Assembly: GCA_937894585.1 (NCBI GenBank)
Contig: CALBGO010000096.1
Span: 1-6,005, forward strand
DNA length: 6,005 bases
Direction of reading: 5' to 3'
Source: an uncultured Eubacterium sp.
GTDB lineage: Bacteria; Bacillota; Clostridia; Peptostreptococcales; Anaerovoracaceae
Notes under the pieces: generated by a model
The model's input: the letters and a program-made list of their open reading frames with translations, nothing else
Database searches by the model: none
Told to the model about the DNA's origin: nothing
Program-made: the position numbers and the translations under genes
Part shown: one piece after another, positions 1 through 5,770 of the stretch
Layout of the letters: the number at the start of each line of letters is the position of its first letter
Position numbering within the stretch: the first letter of the stretch is position 1

Positions 1-62
1 CACCCGTGGGTGAGACAGTCCCGTCCCCATTTTACGCAGCACTTTGCCCGCAATGTAAAATG
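1..62. repeat. Palindromic / REP-like intergenic remnant
   Basis: The left edge carries nested short inverted repeats: CACCC/GGGTG (1-5 and 8-12) and a perfect 8-bp pair CATTTTAC (28-35) and GTAAAATG (55-62) around a 19-nt loop. Between them, the string TGAGACAGTCCCGTCCCCA (11-29) resembles, from memory, the TGAGACA...CCGTCCCCA palindromic repeats scattered through clostridial intergenic regions. No coding frame of note is seen apart from a 20-codon open stretch at 1-60 that is cut by the window edge and ends at TGA (61-63). The identification as a REP-like family is inference; only the inverted repeats are seen directly. Confidence 0.35.
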
Positions 63-136
63 AGCATACAAACGCAACATTATATATCTGTTACATAGCA
101 TCAGCAATTCTTTCGGCGCGGCAGCTGCAAAACCTC

Positions 137-165
137 TTGCGAAGATTTTCTTCTCCTGTTATTAT
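137..165 (+). promoter_or_regulatory. Extended -10 promoter for the SMR gene
   Basis: TTGCGA (137-142) and TATTAT (160-165) are separated by 17 bp, and a TG lies one base upstream of the -10 (157-158), giving the extended -10 pattern TGnTATTAT. Transcription would start near 172, leaving a leader of about 63 nt. This leader can fold into a small hairpin (GCGG 182-185 with CCGC 191-194, possibly capped outside by AGCTT 175-179 with AAGCT 202-206). I do not see a guanidine riboswitch motif in it. Confidence 0.5.
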
Positions 166-234
166 GATAAATGCAGCTTTTGCGGCAATACCGCTCAGAA
201 CAAGCTAAATTCAGTAAATAACAGGAGACAACTT

Positions 235-558
235 ATGCAGTATCTATTACTCGGAAGCGCAATCGTGCTTGAAATTATAGCAACTACATTCCTGAAAGCT
301 TCGGACGGGTTCTCAAAACTGATTCCCTCTGTCTGCTGCGCCTGTTTTTATGCGCTGTGCTTTTATCTCTTTTCAAAATCTCTGCTGAAAATCGATTTGG
401 GCGTGGCATATGCCACCTGGTGTGCAGGCGGTATTATTGCAACTTCTGTCATTTCTGCTATAGTGTTCGGTCAGAAACTGAGCACTTTAGGAATGATAGG
501 CATTGCTCTGATTGTTGCAGGCTGTGTCATCGTAAACCTTTACGGCTCAGCAAACTGA
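235..558 (+). CDS. Small multidrug resistance (SMR) efflux protein, Qac/EmrE-like
   Basis: A 107-residue, four-helix inner-membrane protein, the normal length for the SMR family, which exchanges protons for cationic drugs or quaternary ammonium compounds as an antiparallel dimer. Family hallmarks are visible: the essential membrane Glu in helix 1 (E13, in LEIIATTFLKASDGFSKLIPS-like context), Y40, the AYATW motif with Y59 and W62 in helix 3, and the helix 4 G89-x6-G96 dimerisation motif. The helix 1 loop region resembles staphylococcal QacC and EmrE more than the guanidinium exporter Gdx/SugE, so a drug-export subtype is more likely. The residue matching EmrE G65 is Ala (A64), a mild deviation. 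AGGAG (223-227) sits 7 nt before the ATG and fixes the start. The gene is monocistronic and is followed by a terminator. No SMR partner gene lies beside it, so a homodimer is expected. The substrate cannot be told from sequence. Confidence 0.9.
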   Translation: MQYLLLGSAIVLEIIATTFLKASDGFSKLIPSVCCACFYALCFYLFSKSLLKIDLGVAYATWCAGGIIATSVISAIVFGQKLSTLGMIGIALIVAGCVIVNLYGSAN

Positions 559-579
559 CGCCTTTTCTAAAAGTAATGC

Positions 580-634
580 AAAAAGGCAGGCACATTAACG
601 AAAGTTTTCATTCGCCAATGTGCCTGCCATTTTT
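580..634. terminator. Bidirectional intrinsic terminator between convergent genes
   Basis: A perfect 12-bp stem, GGCAGGCACATT (585-596) with AATGTGCCTGCC (617-628), is flanked by A5 on the left (580-584) and T5 on the right (630-634), so it has a U-tract when read on either strand. The 20-nt loop can pair further (CGAA 599-602 with TTCG 611-614). It lies 26 bp after the SMR stop and 27 bp after the stop of the convergent surface-protein gene, and should end both transcripts. Confidence 0.9.
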
Positions 635-655
635 AATCAGTAAAAATCTGATGAT

Positions 656-3571
656 TTATCTTCCTGTCCTCATTACAATGTTGGACCACTGAGTATATAC
701 AGTTTCGCCTGCGATTTCTCGTACACCGCGCATCTTGTAATAGTAACGAGTTCCTTTCTTTACGGATTTACCGTTTTTGTAGAAACCTTTTGTCTTGTTG
801 GTTTTGGTTACAAACCAAGCTTCGTCTCCAAAATTGGTCTTTTTCTTTGCGGAGCGGAAAATCTCGTAGTTGTCCACTTTGTAGCCGTAAGACTTCTTGT
901 AACGAAGCTTGATCCAGCCTTTTCCGATTTCCTTTTTGTTGTAGTACAATTTGATGGTTGTGTTTTCAACACCAGCTTTGAGACGAGCATTGGTCTGTTC
1001 TTCAATGATCTGATCTGCTGCCGCTTCTTCCATAATTACAAACGTTTCAGGACAATCTGCAAAGAAGGTATAAACACCTTTCAGTGCATCTTTTTCGCCT
1101 CTGACTTTGTAATATCTTCCGTTTTCATCAACATAAACACAGGCAACTTCTTTATCCTTTAAAGTGTCATTGAGCTTTACACTGACTGCTACCGTGCCAC
1201 CCTTAAAATCAGCCACTGCGCCATTTTCGGTCATCATTCTCAGTTCAAAACGCATTTCTGCGGATTCGTCCTTTGTCTTTTCCACGATAATGGAAACCAT
1301 GCCAGTAGATGCAGTTTCTGTGATTGCTTTTGCAGCTTCCTGATCCAGTTTCACTTCTGCCGCATCGGTCTTTACGATGATGTCCGCATCGGTTTTTTCC
1401 ACCAGCTGTACAACTGTTTCTGCAGGCAGCTTTACCTCAGCTGCGTCTGCTTTTCCTGCGGAAGTTGTTGCATCAATGATAATTTCTGTAGAGCCGTTTG
1501 CAACAGCCTTATCAACGATTTTGTCCGCTGTAGTCTGGTCTACCGTTGCTTCTGCTTTGCCGTCGGCATTGATGGTTGCATCAATATCGGCGTTTGTTGT
1601 CTTGTCGTCTGTGTCGTTGGTTACATTGTCAGATGCAGGCGGATTTACCGGCGGGATGTATGGTGGGACTTCGGTTTTTTCTACAGTAAATGTACTATCT
1701 CCGTTTTCTTTAACTTCATAACCTGATGCCAAGAAATTTGTACCTTTTCCTTCTGCTTCACAGTTCCCCGGATTAAATCCTGCATAGGTACCGCCGTATA
1801 CGGTTATTTTCGCAGTTCCATTTTTATAATTTTTATCAAGGCAGTTCAAAACAAATTGATCCGGCTGAGCGGCACTGTACTTCTGCTGTACCGAAAAATT
1901 CCCTCCGTAAACATTCAAAGCTCCATCATGTATATATACAGCATGAACATTGCCTATAAAGGTTCCATTTTCTACGTTGCAGCTTCCCCCGCGAAGGTCT
2001 ATCGCATAACAGTCATTTTCTTTCGTCTGCATTACGCCGTTTCCGGTAATAGTAAGAACTCCGCCGTTTTTCACACTGATATAAGACCAGTGTTTCTGAT
2101 CATCGTTCCAGATAACAGTACTGTTGCTGAGTGTTTTTCCGTTCAGATCAAGAACAAGTTTCTTATTTACGGTTAATTGCGAAGACAGATTGATATCTCT
2201 CAAAACTCTAACAGTCTGTCCGGGAGAAGCCGAATCAATAGCCATCTGCAGAGAAGCGTACTTTTCCGCTCCTACTTGCGCTAACCAAGCAGTTGCATTA
2301 TCTTGAATTATAATGCTAGAATCCGATGTGGTATGATTATTATATACATACAGACTTTTACAGTCCCCTGTAATGTTTTCAAAGGCTGTACCAGAAATAT
2401 TATTTTTAATCTGAATGTCTTTTGTAGGAATATTGCCCACTGGAGATTCCGTAAATTGCAGATTTCCAACGATACCAGCTGCAAATGTTTTTCCATTGAG
2501 CTTCTCTGCATGATTTTCGTTTCCTGTCACAACTACAGCATTATATACCGTGCCTACAATACCGCCGGCATCATTTCCGCCGGAGATACTGGCTATATTA
2601 AGATTATCTTTGACTTCAATAATATCCTTCTGCTGATAATTATCAATTAAACCGTTATAACGAACCCAGCCGACAATGCCGCCTGTACCATATTTATCAC
2701 TAGTATTTGTTATTGTTCCTGTATTCGTACAATTTTTAATACTTCCGTAGTTCTGCTGTTCGGCTGCGATACCGGCTATATCAGCTCCATTACCGGAAAC
2801 AGCTGCCGTATTTTTACAGTTAGAGATGTGAGCCGCTGAAAGACCTACAATGCCACCAACTGCTCCTTCAGTACCTGCAACAGCTCCGTTGTTTTCGCAA
2901 TCGGAAATATACATTTCTCCATCGGTTATCGTATAATATGCTGCACCTACGATACCGCCGACATTTGCACCCGTTCCATTTATAGTTGCATTGTTCTCAC
3001 AACCAGTAATGATTCCGAATTTCGTCATACGGCCGACAATACCGCCGTTTCCGCGTTTTACAGAAATCTCACCATCTACAGTAATATTTTCTGCAGTTCC
3101 ACCGTTAGTCAGCATGCCAATTGCTCCGCCTGCCATTTCATTGCCTGGAGCAATAATGCTCACATTTTCCAGATTAAAATTCTTAACAGTGCCTCCAGAA
3201 ACAATACCGAATAGTCCCAACGCATAATCCGTATTCTGAGATTCCGCTATTGAAACCTTCATTCCACTAATCGTGTGTCCTTTTCCGTCAAAAGTTCCGG
3301 TAAAAGGTTTGCTCGCCGTTGTAAAGCCACTGCCAGCTCTGATTCCCGGTCCAATTGGCATCCAGTTTTCATTAGATAAAGTAATATCGTCTGCCAAAAC
3401 ATAATTTCCATCCAATGGATAGTCTGTTTCAATTCCGATTTTCTTCAATTCATCTTCTGAATGAATCGAAATTACTGCAGTATCATTTGCCAATGTTTCT
3501 GCAAACGCCATACTCGGCATAAATGTCACCAGCATCACTGCACACAACAGCGACACAAATAATTTCTTCAT
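656..3571 (-). CDS. Large secreted surface protein with GGIVG (GLUG-like) repeats and a beta-helix region
   Basis: A 971-residue exported protein, probably an adhesin-like or cell-surface protein; no enzymatic function can be assigned. Residues 1-24 form a signal peptide (KK, hydrophobic core, cleavage after AFA). Residues ~115-370 contain at least six repeats of ~25-35 residues of the form I-x-x-C/N-x-N-x-A-x-I-x-G...GGIVG (ends near 181, 210, 243, 301, 341 and 370), typical of GLUG-like beta-solenoid proteins. Residues ~435-630 look like a second right-handed beta-helix segment (YASLQMAIDSASPGQTV then ...LDLNGKT). A Pro-rich hinge (635-646, PPYIPPVNPP) leads to an Asp/Ala/Thr-rich region (650-770), a beta-rich region (770-850) and a Lys/Tyr-rich fibronectin-III-like C-terminus (~865-971). 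There is no LPXTG motif or SLH domain, so the anchoring mode is unknown. AAGGAGG (3579-3585 on the + strand) 7 nt before the ATG supports the start. Expression is predicted to depend on the promoter and riboswitch just upstream. Confidence 0.85.
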   Translation of the reverse strand: MKKLFVSLLCAVMLVTFMPSMAFAETLANDTAVISIHSEDELKKIGIETDYPLDGNYVLADDITLSNENWMPIGPGIRAGSGFTTASKPFTGTFDGKGHTISGMKVSIAESQNTDYALGLFGIVSGGTVKNFNLENVSIIAPGNEMAGGAIGMLTNGGTAENITVDGEISVKRGNGGIVGRMTKFGIITGCENNATINGTGANVGGIVGAAYYTITDGEMYISDCENNGAVAGTEGAVGGIVGLSAAHISNCKNTAAVSGNGADIAGIAAEQQNYGSIKNCTNTGTITNTSDKYGTGGIVGWVRYNGLIDNYQQKDIIEVKDNLNIASISGGNDAGGIVGTVYNAVVVTGNENHAEKLNGKTFAAGIVGNLQFTESPVGNIPTKDIQIKNNISGTAFENITGDCKSLYVYNNHTTSDSSIIIQDNATAWLAQVGAEKYASLQMAIDSASPGQTVRVLRDINLSSQLTVNKKLVLDLNGKTLSNSTVIWNDDQKHWSYISVKNGGVLTITGNGVMQTKENDCYAIDLRGGSCNVENGTFIGNVHAVYIHDGALNVYGGNFSVQQKYSAAQPDQFVLNCLDKNYKNGTAKITVYGGTYAGFNPGNCEAEGKGTNFLASGYEVKENGDSTFTVEKTEVPPYIPPVNPPASDNVTNDTDDKTTNADIDATINADGKAEATVDQTTADKIVDKAVANGSTEIIIDATTSAGKADAAEVKLPAETVVQLVEKTDADIIVKTDAAEVKLDQEAAKAITETASTGMVSIIVEKTKDESAEMRFELRMMTENGAVADFKGGTVAVSVKLNDTLKDKEVACVYVDENGRYYKVRGEKDALKGVYTFFADCPETFVIMEEAAADQIIEEQTNARLKAGVENTTIKLYYNKKEIGKGWIKLRYKKSYGYKVDNYEIFRSAKKKTNFGDEAWFVTKTNKTKGFYKNGKSVKKGTRYYYKMRGVREIAGETVYTQWSNIVMRTGR

Positions 3572-3598
3572 ATTCTCTCCTCCTTAATTTTCTCAAGT

Positions 3599-3668
3599 AA
3601 AAAGCATGTTCTTCACCTGCTACATTATCATATCGTTCTATTTTTATCATATAAGTACGATATTGCAG
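3599..3668 (-). promoter_or_regulatory. Riboswitch expression platform with alternative pairings
   Basis: Read on the minus strand, the 3' end of the aptamer (CTGC, 3665-3668, and ATATCGT, 3657-3663) can pair with ACGATAT (3630-3636) and GCAG (3617-3620) downstream. The same GCAG belongs to the 5' arm of a weak hairpin (3616-3621 with 3603-3608, one G-A mismatch) that is followed by a U-run (3599-3603), a possible terminator. Freeing or capturing GCAG would therefore switch termination, with ligand binding predicted to favour the terminator (OFF). A 9-bp direct repeat ATATGATAA (3644-3652 and 3625-3633) with 19-bp period also lies here. The pairings are seen; the switching direction is inferred. 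Confidence 0.45.
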
Positions 3669-3752
3669 CTGCCTGCCTTCGACGGACATCCGTTCTCAGA
3701 CATTTGGCTTTGCATCCCTGCCTTTCGGTAAGTTTACCTTTTTGCTTGTAGT
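3661..3752 (-). promoter_or_regulatory. Cyclic di-GMP-I (GEMM-I) riboswitch aptamer
   Basis: On the minus strand the leader shows the GEMM-I layout: AAGGTAAAC (GGTAAAC at 3732-3738), a stem capped by a GAAA tetraloop (3723-3726), GGGATGCAAAGCC (GCAAAGCC at 3706-3713), then a second arm ending in ACGGA/TCCGT (3682-3693) and a closing segment GGCAGGCAGCTGC (3665-3677). The GGT/GCC junction pair, the tetraloop stem and the second arm (TGTCT/AGGCA) can all form, with one A-C mismatch in the tetraloop stem. The position equivalent to Vc2 G20 is G, as in c-di-GMP sensors, rather than A as in cGAMP-sensing variants. The aptamer starts within a few bases of the predicted transcription start and lies ~90 nt before the start codon. 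In clostridia this class commonly controls surface and adhesion genes, which matches the gene here. Confidence 0.85.
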
Positions 3753-3755
3753 GAT

Positions 3756-3784
3756 ATTCTACCCCCCCCCCGAAATTTTTTCAA
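3756..3784 (-). promoter_or_regulatory. Promoter of the surface-protein gene with a G10 spacer (putatively phase-variable)
   Basis: On the minus strand a -35 box TTGAAA (3779-3784) and a -10 box TAGAAT (3756-3761) are exactly 17 bp apart. The spacer consists of seven mixed bases followed by ten consecutive G residues that touch the -10 box. The predicted start of transcription (~3749-3750) coincides with the beginning of the riboswitch. The region further upstream (3785-3830) is almost pure A/T and could act as an UP element. The box matches and spacing are seen; slippage of the G-run as a switch is inferred by analogy with the poly-G/C promoter spacers of neisserial porA and opc. Confidence 0.7.
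3762..3771 (-). repeat. Homopolymeric G10 tract (C10 on the + strand)
   Basis: Ten consecutive C on the + strand, the only homopolymer of this kind in the window and in striking contrast to the AT-rich surroundings. It occupies the 3' part of the spacer of the predicted surface-protein promoter. Runs of this length are prone to replication slippage, and also to sequencing error, so the exact count should be treated with care. Confidence 0.95.
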
Positions 3785-3830
3785 TATATATCTTTTATAT
3801 TATTTGATTTTATTATTACATTTATAATGC

Positions 3831-3968
3831 TTATTCTTTCTTTGTGCGCTCGCAGCTGCCCTGCTTTCCTGCATACGCATAGAAATACCCCTTGAAGCTT
3901 TCTCCAAGGGGCGAATAATCTTTTCCGACTGCATATGGCGGACTTATATTCATAACAACACTTTCCAT
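3831..3968 (-). CDS. Possible 45-residue small protein, function unknown
   Basis: An open frame between the methyltransferase stop and the AT-rich promoter region would encode MESVVMNISPPYAVGKDYSP... and end ...YFYAYAGKQGSCERTKKE. A shorter start (M6, at 3953) has GGAAAG 7 nt upstream, a better though still weak ribosome binding site. The composition (Tyr/Gly/Pro-rich middle, charged end) looks protein-like, and a longer frame in another phase (3781-4020) covers the same DNA. No domain is recognised and no membrane segment is evident. The frame also contains the hairpin at 3888-3911, so the stretch could instead be a structured intergenic repeat or terminator region. Confidence 0.3.
   Translation of the reverse strand: MESVVMNISPPYAVGKDYSPLGESFKGYFYAYAGKQGSCERTKKE
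3888..3911 (-). terminator. Possible terminator after the methyltransferase operon
   Basis: CCCCTTG (3888-3894) and CAAGGGG (3905-3911) form a perfect 7-bp GC-rich stem with a 10-nt loop. Read on the minus strand it is followed by TATTTCTAT, a U-rich but interrupted tail. It lies ~95 nt after the methyltransferase stop and is the only plausible end signal before the surface-protein promoter. Confidence 0.45.
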
Positions 3969-4004
3969 ATCTTACCGCGACAAAATCATACAGCTTTCCG
4001 GCTC

Positions 4005-4781
4005 TTACAGCGTGCTGCATTCAAACAGAAAGGACACACATTGATCGTCAGCGGCAATTTCCTTTGAAAAAGAGGAATAAGTCTTTATATCCGAAAAACC
4101 GATTTCTTTCAAAAGCTGCTCCATTTCACCGTACCTGTAAAGGTGTGTCTGAAAATCCATAACCTCCCGCTGCAGCAGCCTTTCTCCATCATAAAGTTCG
4201 TAGATTCCCGGTGAAAACTGAGTCTGCGTCTGTTCGTCATAATAGTTTCTGGTTTTCAGTACCAACTCAAAATTCTCTTTAATCCTTACAGATACAGATA
4301 CTCTGTAATCATCGTCATCCGGGCAGCGCTCAGATACGGTATCGACAGCAAAAACCAGTTTACCTCCCGGCGCCAGCGTTGCTTTCATTTTCGAAAGAAT
4401 CTTTCGGCAAAGCTCCATATCTGTAAAAAGTGAAACAGAACTTGACGAGATAAAGATATAGTCAAACAGCCCGCCATAATCATACTCTAAGATATCTCCC
4501 TGCGCCGCCTTTGCTCCGGGCTTTTTCTCTCTTAGCTTTGCCAACATCTCTTCGGATAAATCCACCCCAAAGATATCAAACCCTCTCTCCATAAACGGCA
4601 CTAAAAACCGTCCGCTGCCGCAAAGAGCCTCCATAATTTTCTTTCCCTTTTCCGCATAGGAAAGATAAAAATCCAGTTCGTCCTGTGGAGCTTTCTCATG
4701 CAGGATCTCATACATTTCTGTACAAAGACTGCCGTAATAATTGGTTTTAACTGCATTTGTATCTTCTTTCAAAAAACTCAT
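4005..4781 (-). CDS. Class I SAM-dependent methyltransferase
   Basis: A 258-residue cytoplasmic protein with the Rossmann-fold methyltransferase pattern: motif I EALCGSGRFLVPF (51-63, Gly-rich loop binding SAM), motif II with the ribose-binding acidic residue at the end of strand 2 (FGVDLSEEML, D74), motif III around GDILEYD (95-101), the strand 4 segment FDYIFISSSSVSLF (106-119) and the post-motif LAPGGKLVFAVD (136-147). The C-terminal ~100 residues (from ~150) form a mixed alpha/beta cap that would choose the substrate; nothing in it identifies that substrate (small molecule, protein or RNA). Length is ordinary for this family. GGAAGGAG (4787-4794 on the + strand) lies 5 nt before the ATG. 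It starts 32 bp after the fusion gene at 4814-5662, so the two are probably co-transcribed and may act on the same compound, which is inference. Confidence 0.88.
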   Translation of the reverse strand: MSFLKEDTNAVKTNYYGSLCTEMYEILHEKAPQDELDFYLSYAEKGKKIMEALCGSGRFLVPFMERGFDIFGVDLSEEMLAKLREKKPGAKAAQGDILEYDYGGLFDYIFISSSSVSLFTDMELCRKILSKMKATLAPGGKLVFAVDTVSERCPDDDDYRVSVSVRIKENFELVLKTRNYYDEQTQTQFSPGIYELYDGERLLQREVMDFQTHLYRYGEMEQLLKEIGFSDIKTYSSFSKEIAADDQCVSFLFECSTL

Positions 4782-4813
4782 TTTTTCTCCTTCCTCATCT
4801 TCTCGAAAAGTTG

Positions 4814-5662
4814 TTACAACAAATATTCCAGCTGACAGTCAAAAGGCTCTGCTTCCACATGCGCCTGATGATAATACTCCGCCTGCCTGCAGCCCATCGC
4901 CGTATAAAACGCCTGGCTCTCCGCCGCAGAATGCGCCGATATATAAAGTTTTTCAGCGTCCTTTTCTCTCGCCCAACAGGCTGCATCAAGAAAAAGCTGT
5001 TTTCCGATTCCCTTTCCCCGCATATCTTGGGACACATGAATATTGGTTAGATCAAGATATTCAAAATGTGTTCCCAGCGGCTGCGCATCAACAGAAACAA
5101 ATCCTTTCAGCCTGCCCCGATAAAATGCTCCCTTTACAAATCCGCCGTCTGAAATCACACTCCGTAAATGCAAAATCAACTCCCTGTAATCTTCTTCCGA
5201 CCAGTCATCGATGAAAGGATCATCTTTAATCACCCATTTCTCCTGCTCTTTTCTGAAACACTTCCTCACAATCTGCCTGCGGATAAAATCGTCAAATAAA
5301 CTTCTTTCCACTTCTTCTGCCTGTAAGTTTCTGTATTCAAACATTATTATTTCCGAATCAAAATACTGCTCCATAAAGGCTGTTTCATTTATAATCTGTT
5401 CCTTACTATAGCTTGAACTTTCCGGCGCTACTATCCACTTTTCTTCGATATCATCTTTTCGACGAACAATCGCAGTTACTCTTCCGGTGTACTCGCTTAA
5501 AGGCTTATGAACCCCTAAGATATAAGCGTCTTGTTCTTCTCCATCCGGCGCAGTTATGCCTTCAATATAACCGTAGTTTACCGGATAACAAATTTCCTTA
5601 TACTCCGGATGATAACTCCCAAGCGGTCTGTCAATTATTACTTTTACTATCTTTCCAATCAT
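4814..5662 (-). CDS. Inorganic-pyrophosphatase-like domain fused to a GNAT acetyltransferase
   Basis: A 282-residue two-domain protein. Residues 1-~106 resemble a short family I inorganic pyrophosphatase-like protein (IDRPLGSYHP at 10-19, YPVNYGYIEG at 26-35). The signature D-x-D-P-x-D appears as DGEEQD (40-45), so one Asp metal ligand (E. coli D67) is replaced by Glu, and the downstream pair near E. coli D97/D102/K104 reads KDDIEEK (69-75). Activity is therefore uncertain. Residues ~107-282 form a complete GNAT acetyltransferase: EYLDLTNIHV strand (201-210), acetyl-CoA motif A Q-D-M-R-G-K-G-I-G-K (212-221), and the C-terminal AESQAFYTAMGC (247-258). M107 is where a separate GNAT protein would naturally begin. 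The acyl acceptor is not predictable. The start at 5662 has only a weak GGGA-type binding site (5671-5673); no convincing promoter was found upstream. First gene of the operon with the methyltransferase. Confidence 0.85.
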   Translation of the reverse strand: MIGKIVKVIIDRPLGSYHPEYKEICYPVNYGYIEGITAPDGEEQDAYILGVHKPLSEYTGRVTAIVRRKDDIEEKWIVAPESSSYSKEQIINETAFMEQYFDSEIIMFEYRNLQAEEVERSLFDDFIRRQIVRKCFRKEQEKWVIKDDPFIDDWSEEDYRELILHLRSVISDGGFVKGAFYRGRLKGFVSVDAQPLGTHFEYLDLTNIHVSQDMRGKGIGKQLFLDAACWAREKDAEKLYISAHSAAESQAFYTAMGCRQAEYYHQAHVEAEPFDCQLEYLL

Positions 5663-5674
5663 TAAATTTTCCCA

Positions 5675-5743
5675 TTACCTTCCTGTCCATATCACTATAT
5701 TGAACCACCGGTTGTAAACTTTCCCACTTGCGATTTCTGACAT
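5675..5743 (-). pseudogene. Orphan 3' end of a surface-protein paralogue
   Basis: The last 22 codons of an open frame here end in VYNRWFNIVIWTGR and a TAA stop. This aligns without gaps to the C-terminus of the large surface protein at 656-3571, VYTQWSNIVMRTGR; 12 of the last 20 residues are identical and the DNA is recognisably related. Homology fades above ~5745, where a hairpin and tRNA-like sequence begin, so the rest of the gene is absent. It is read as the tail of a deleted paralogue of that protein or of another protein carrying the same C-terminal module. Its stop lies 12 nt before the start of the pyrophosphatase-GNAT gene. Confidence 0.7.
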
Positions 5744-5770
5744 ATCCCCATGTTTATTTCCGTCTACAAC

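Noticed and set aside
172..234. Guanidine riboswitch in the SMR leader
   Set aside because: SMR genes are often preceded by one, but no paired ACGR-loop hairpins or ykkC core are visible, and the protein looks Qac-type rather than Gdx-type.
636..652. Small hairpin ATCAG/CTGAT beside the surface-protein stop as a terminator
   Set aside because: The 5-bp AT-rich stem has no U-tract on either strand, and the strong hairpin at 585-628 explains termination.
1377..1721. 114-codon + strand frame inside the surface-protein gene
   Set aside because: Its Ser/Val/Ala-rich composition is the mirror of the repetitive Asp/Ala/Thr region on the other strand.
3483..3689. 68-codon open frame on the minus strand overlapping the surface-protein start
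   Set aside because: It lies over the riboswitch and leader and in another frame of the signal peptide; there is no protein-like sequence or binding site.
3781..4020. 79-codon open frame on the minus strand rich in Cys and Arg
   Set aside because: It overlaps the methyltransferase 3' end, has no ribosome binding site, runs into the AT-rich promoter region, and the 45-codon frame over the same DNA looks more protein-like.
4741..5214. Long open frames on the + strand opposite the fusion gene and methyltransferase start
   Set aside because: They are antisense shadows of two well-supported genes, with low-complexity Pro/Ser/His content and no start signals.
5663..5770. Promoter for the fusion gene-methyltransferase operon
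   Set aside because: Candidate boxes (TTTACA or TTGTAG with downstream GATAT-type hexamers) match at only about half the positions or have poor spacing.
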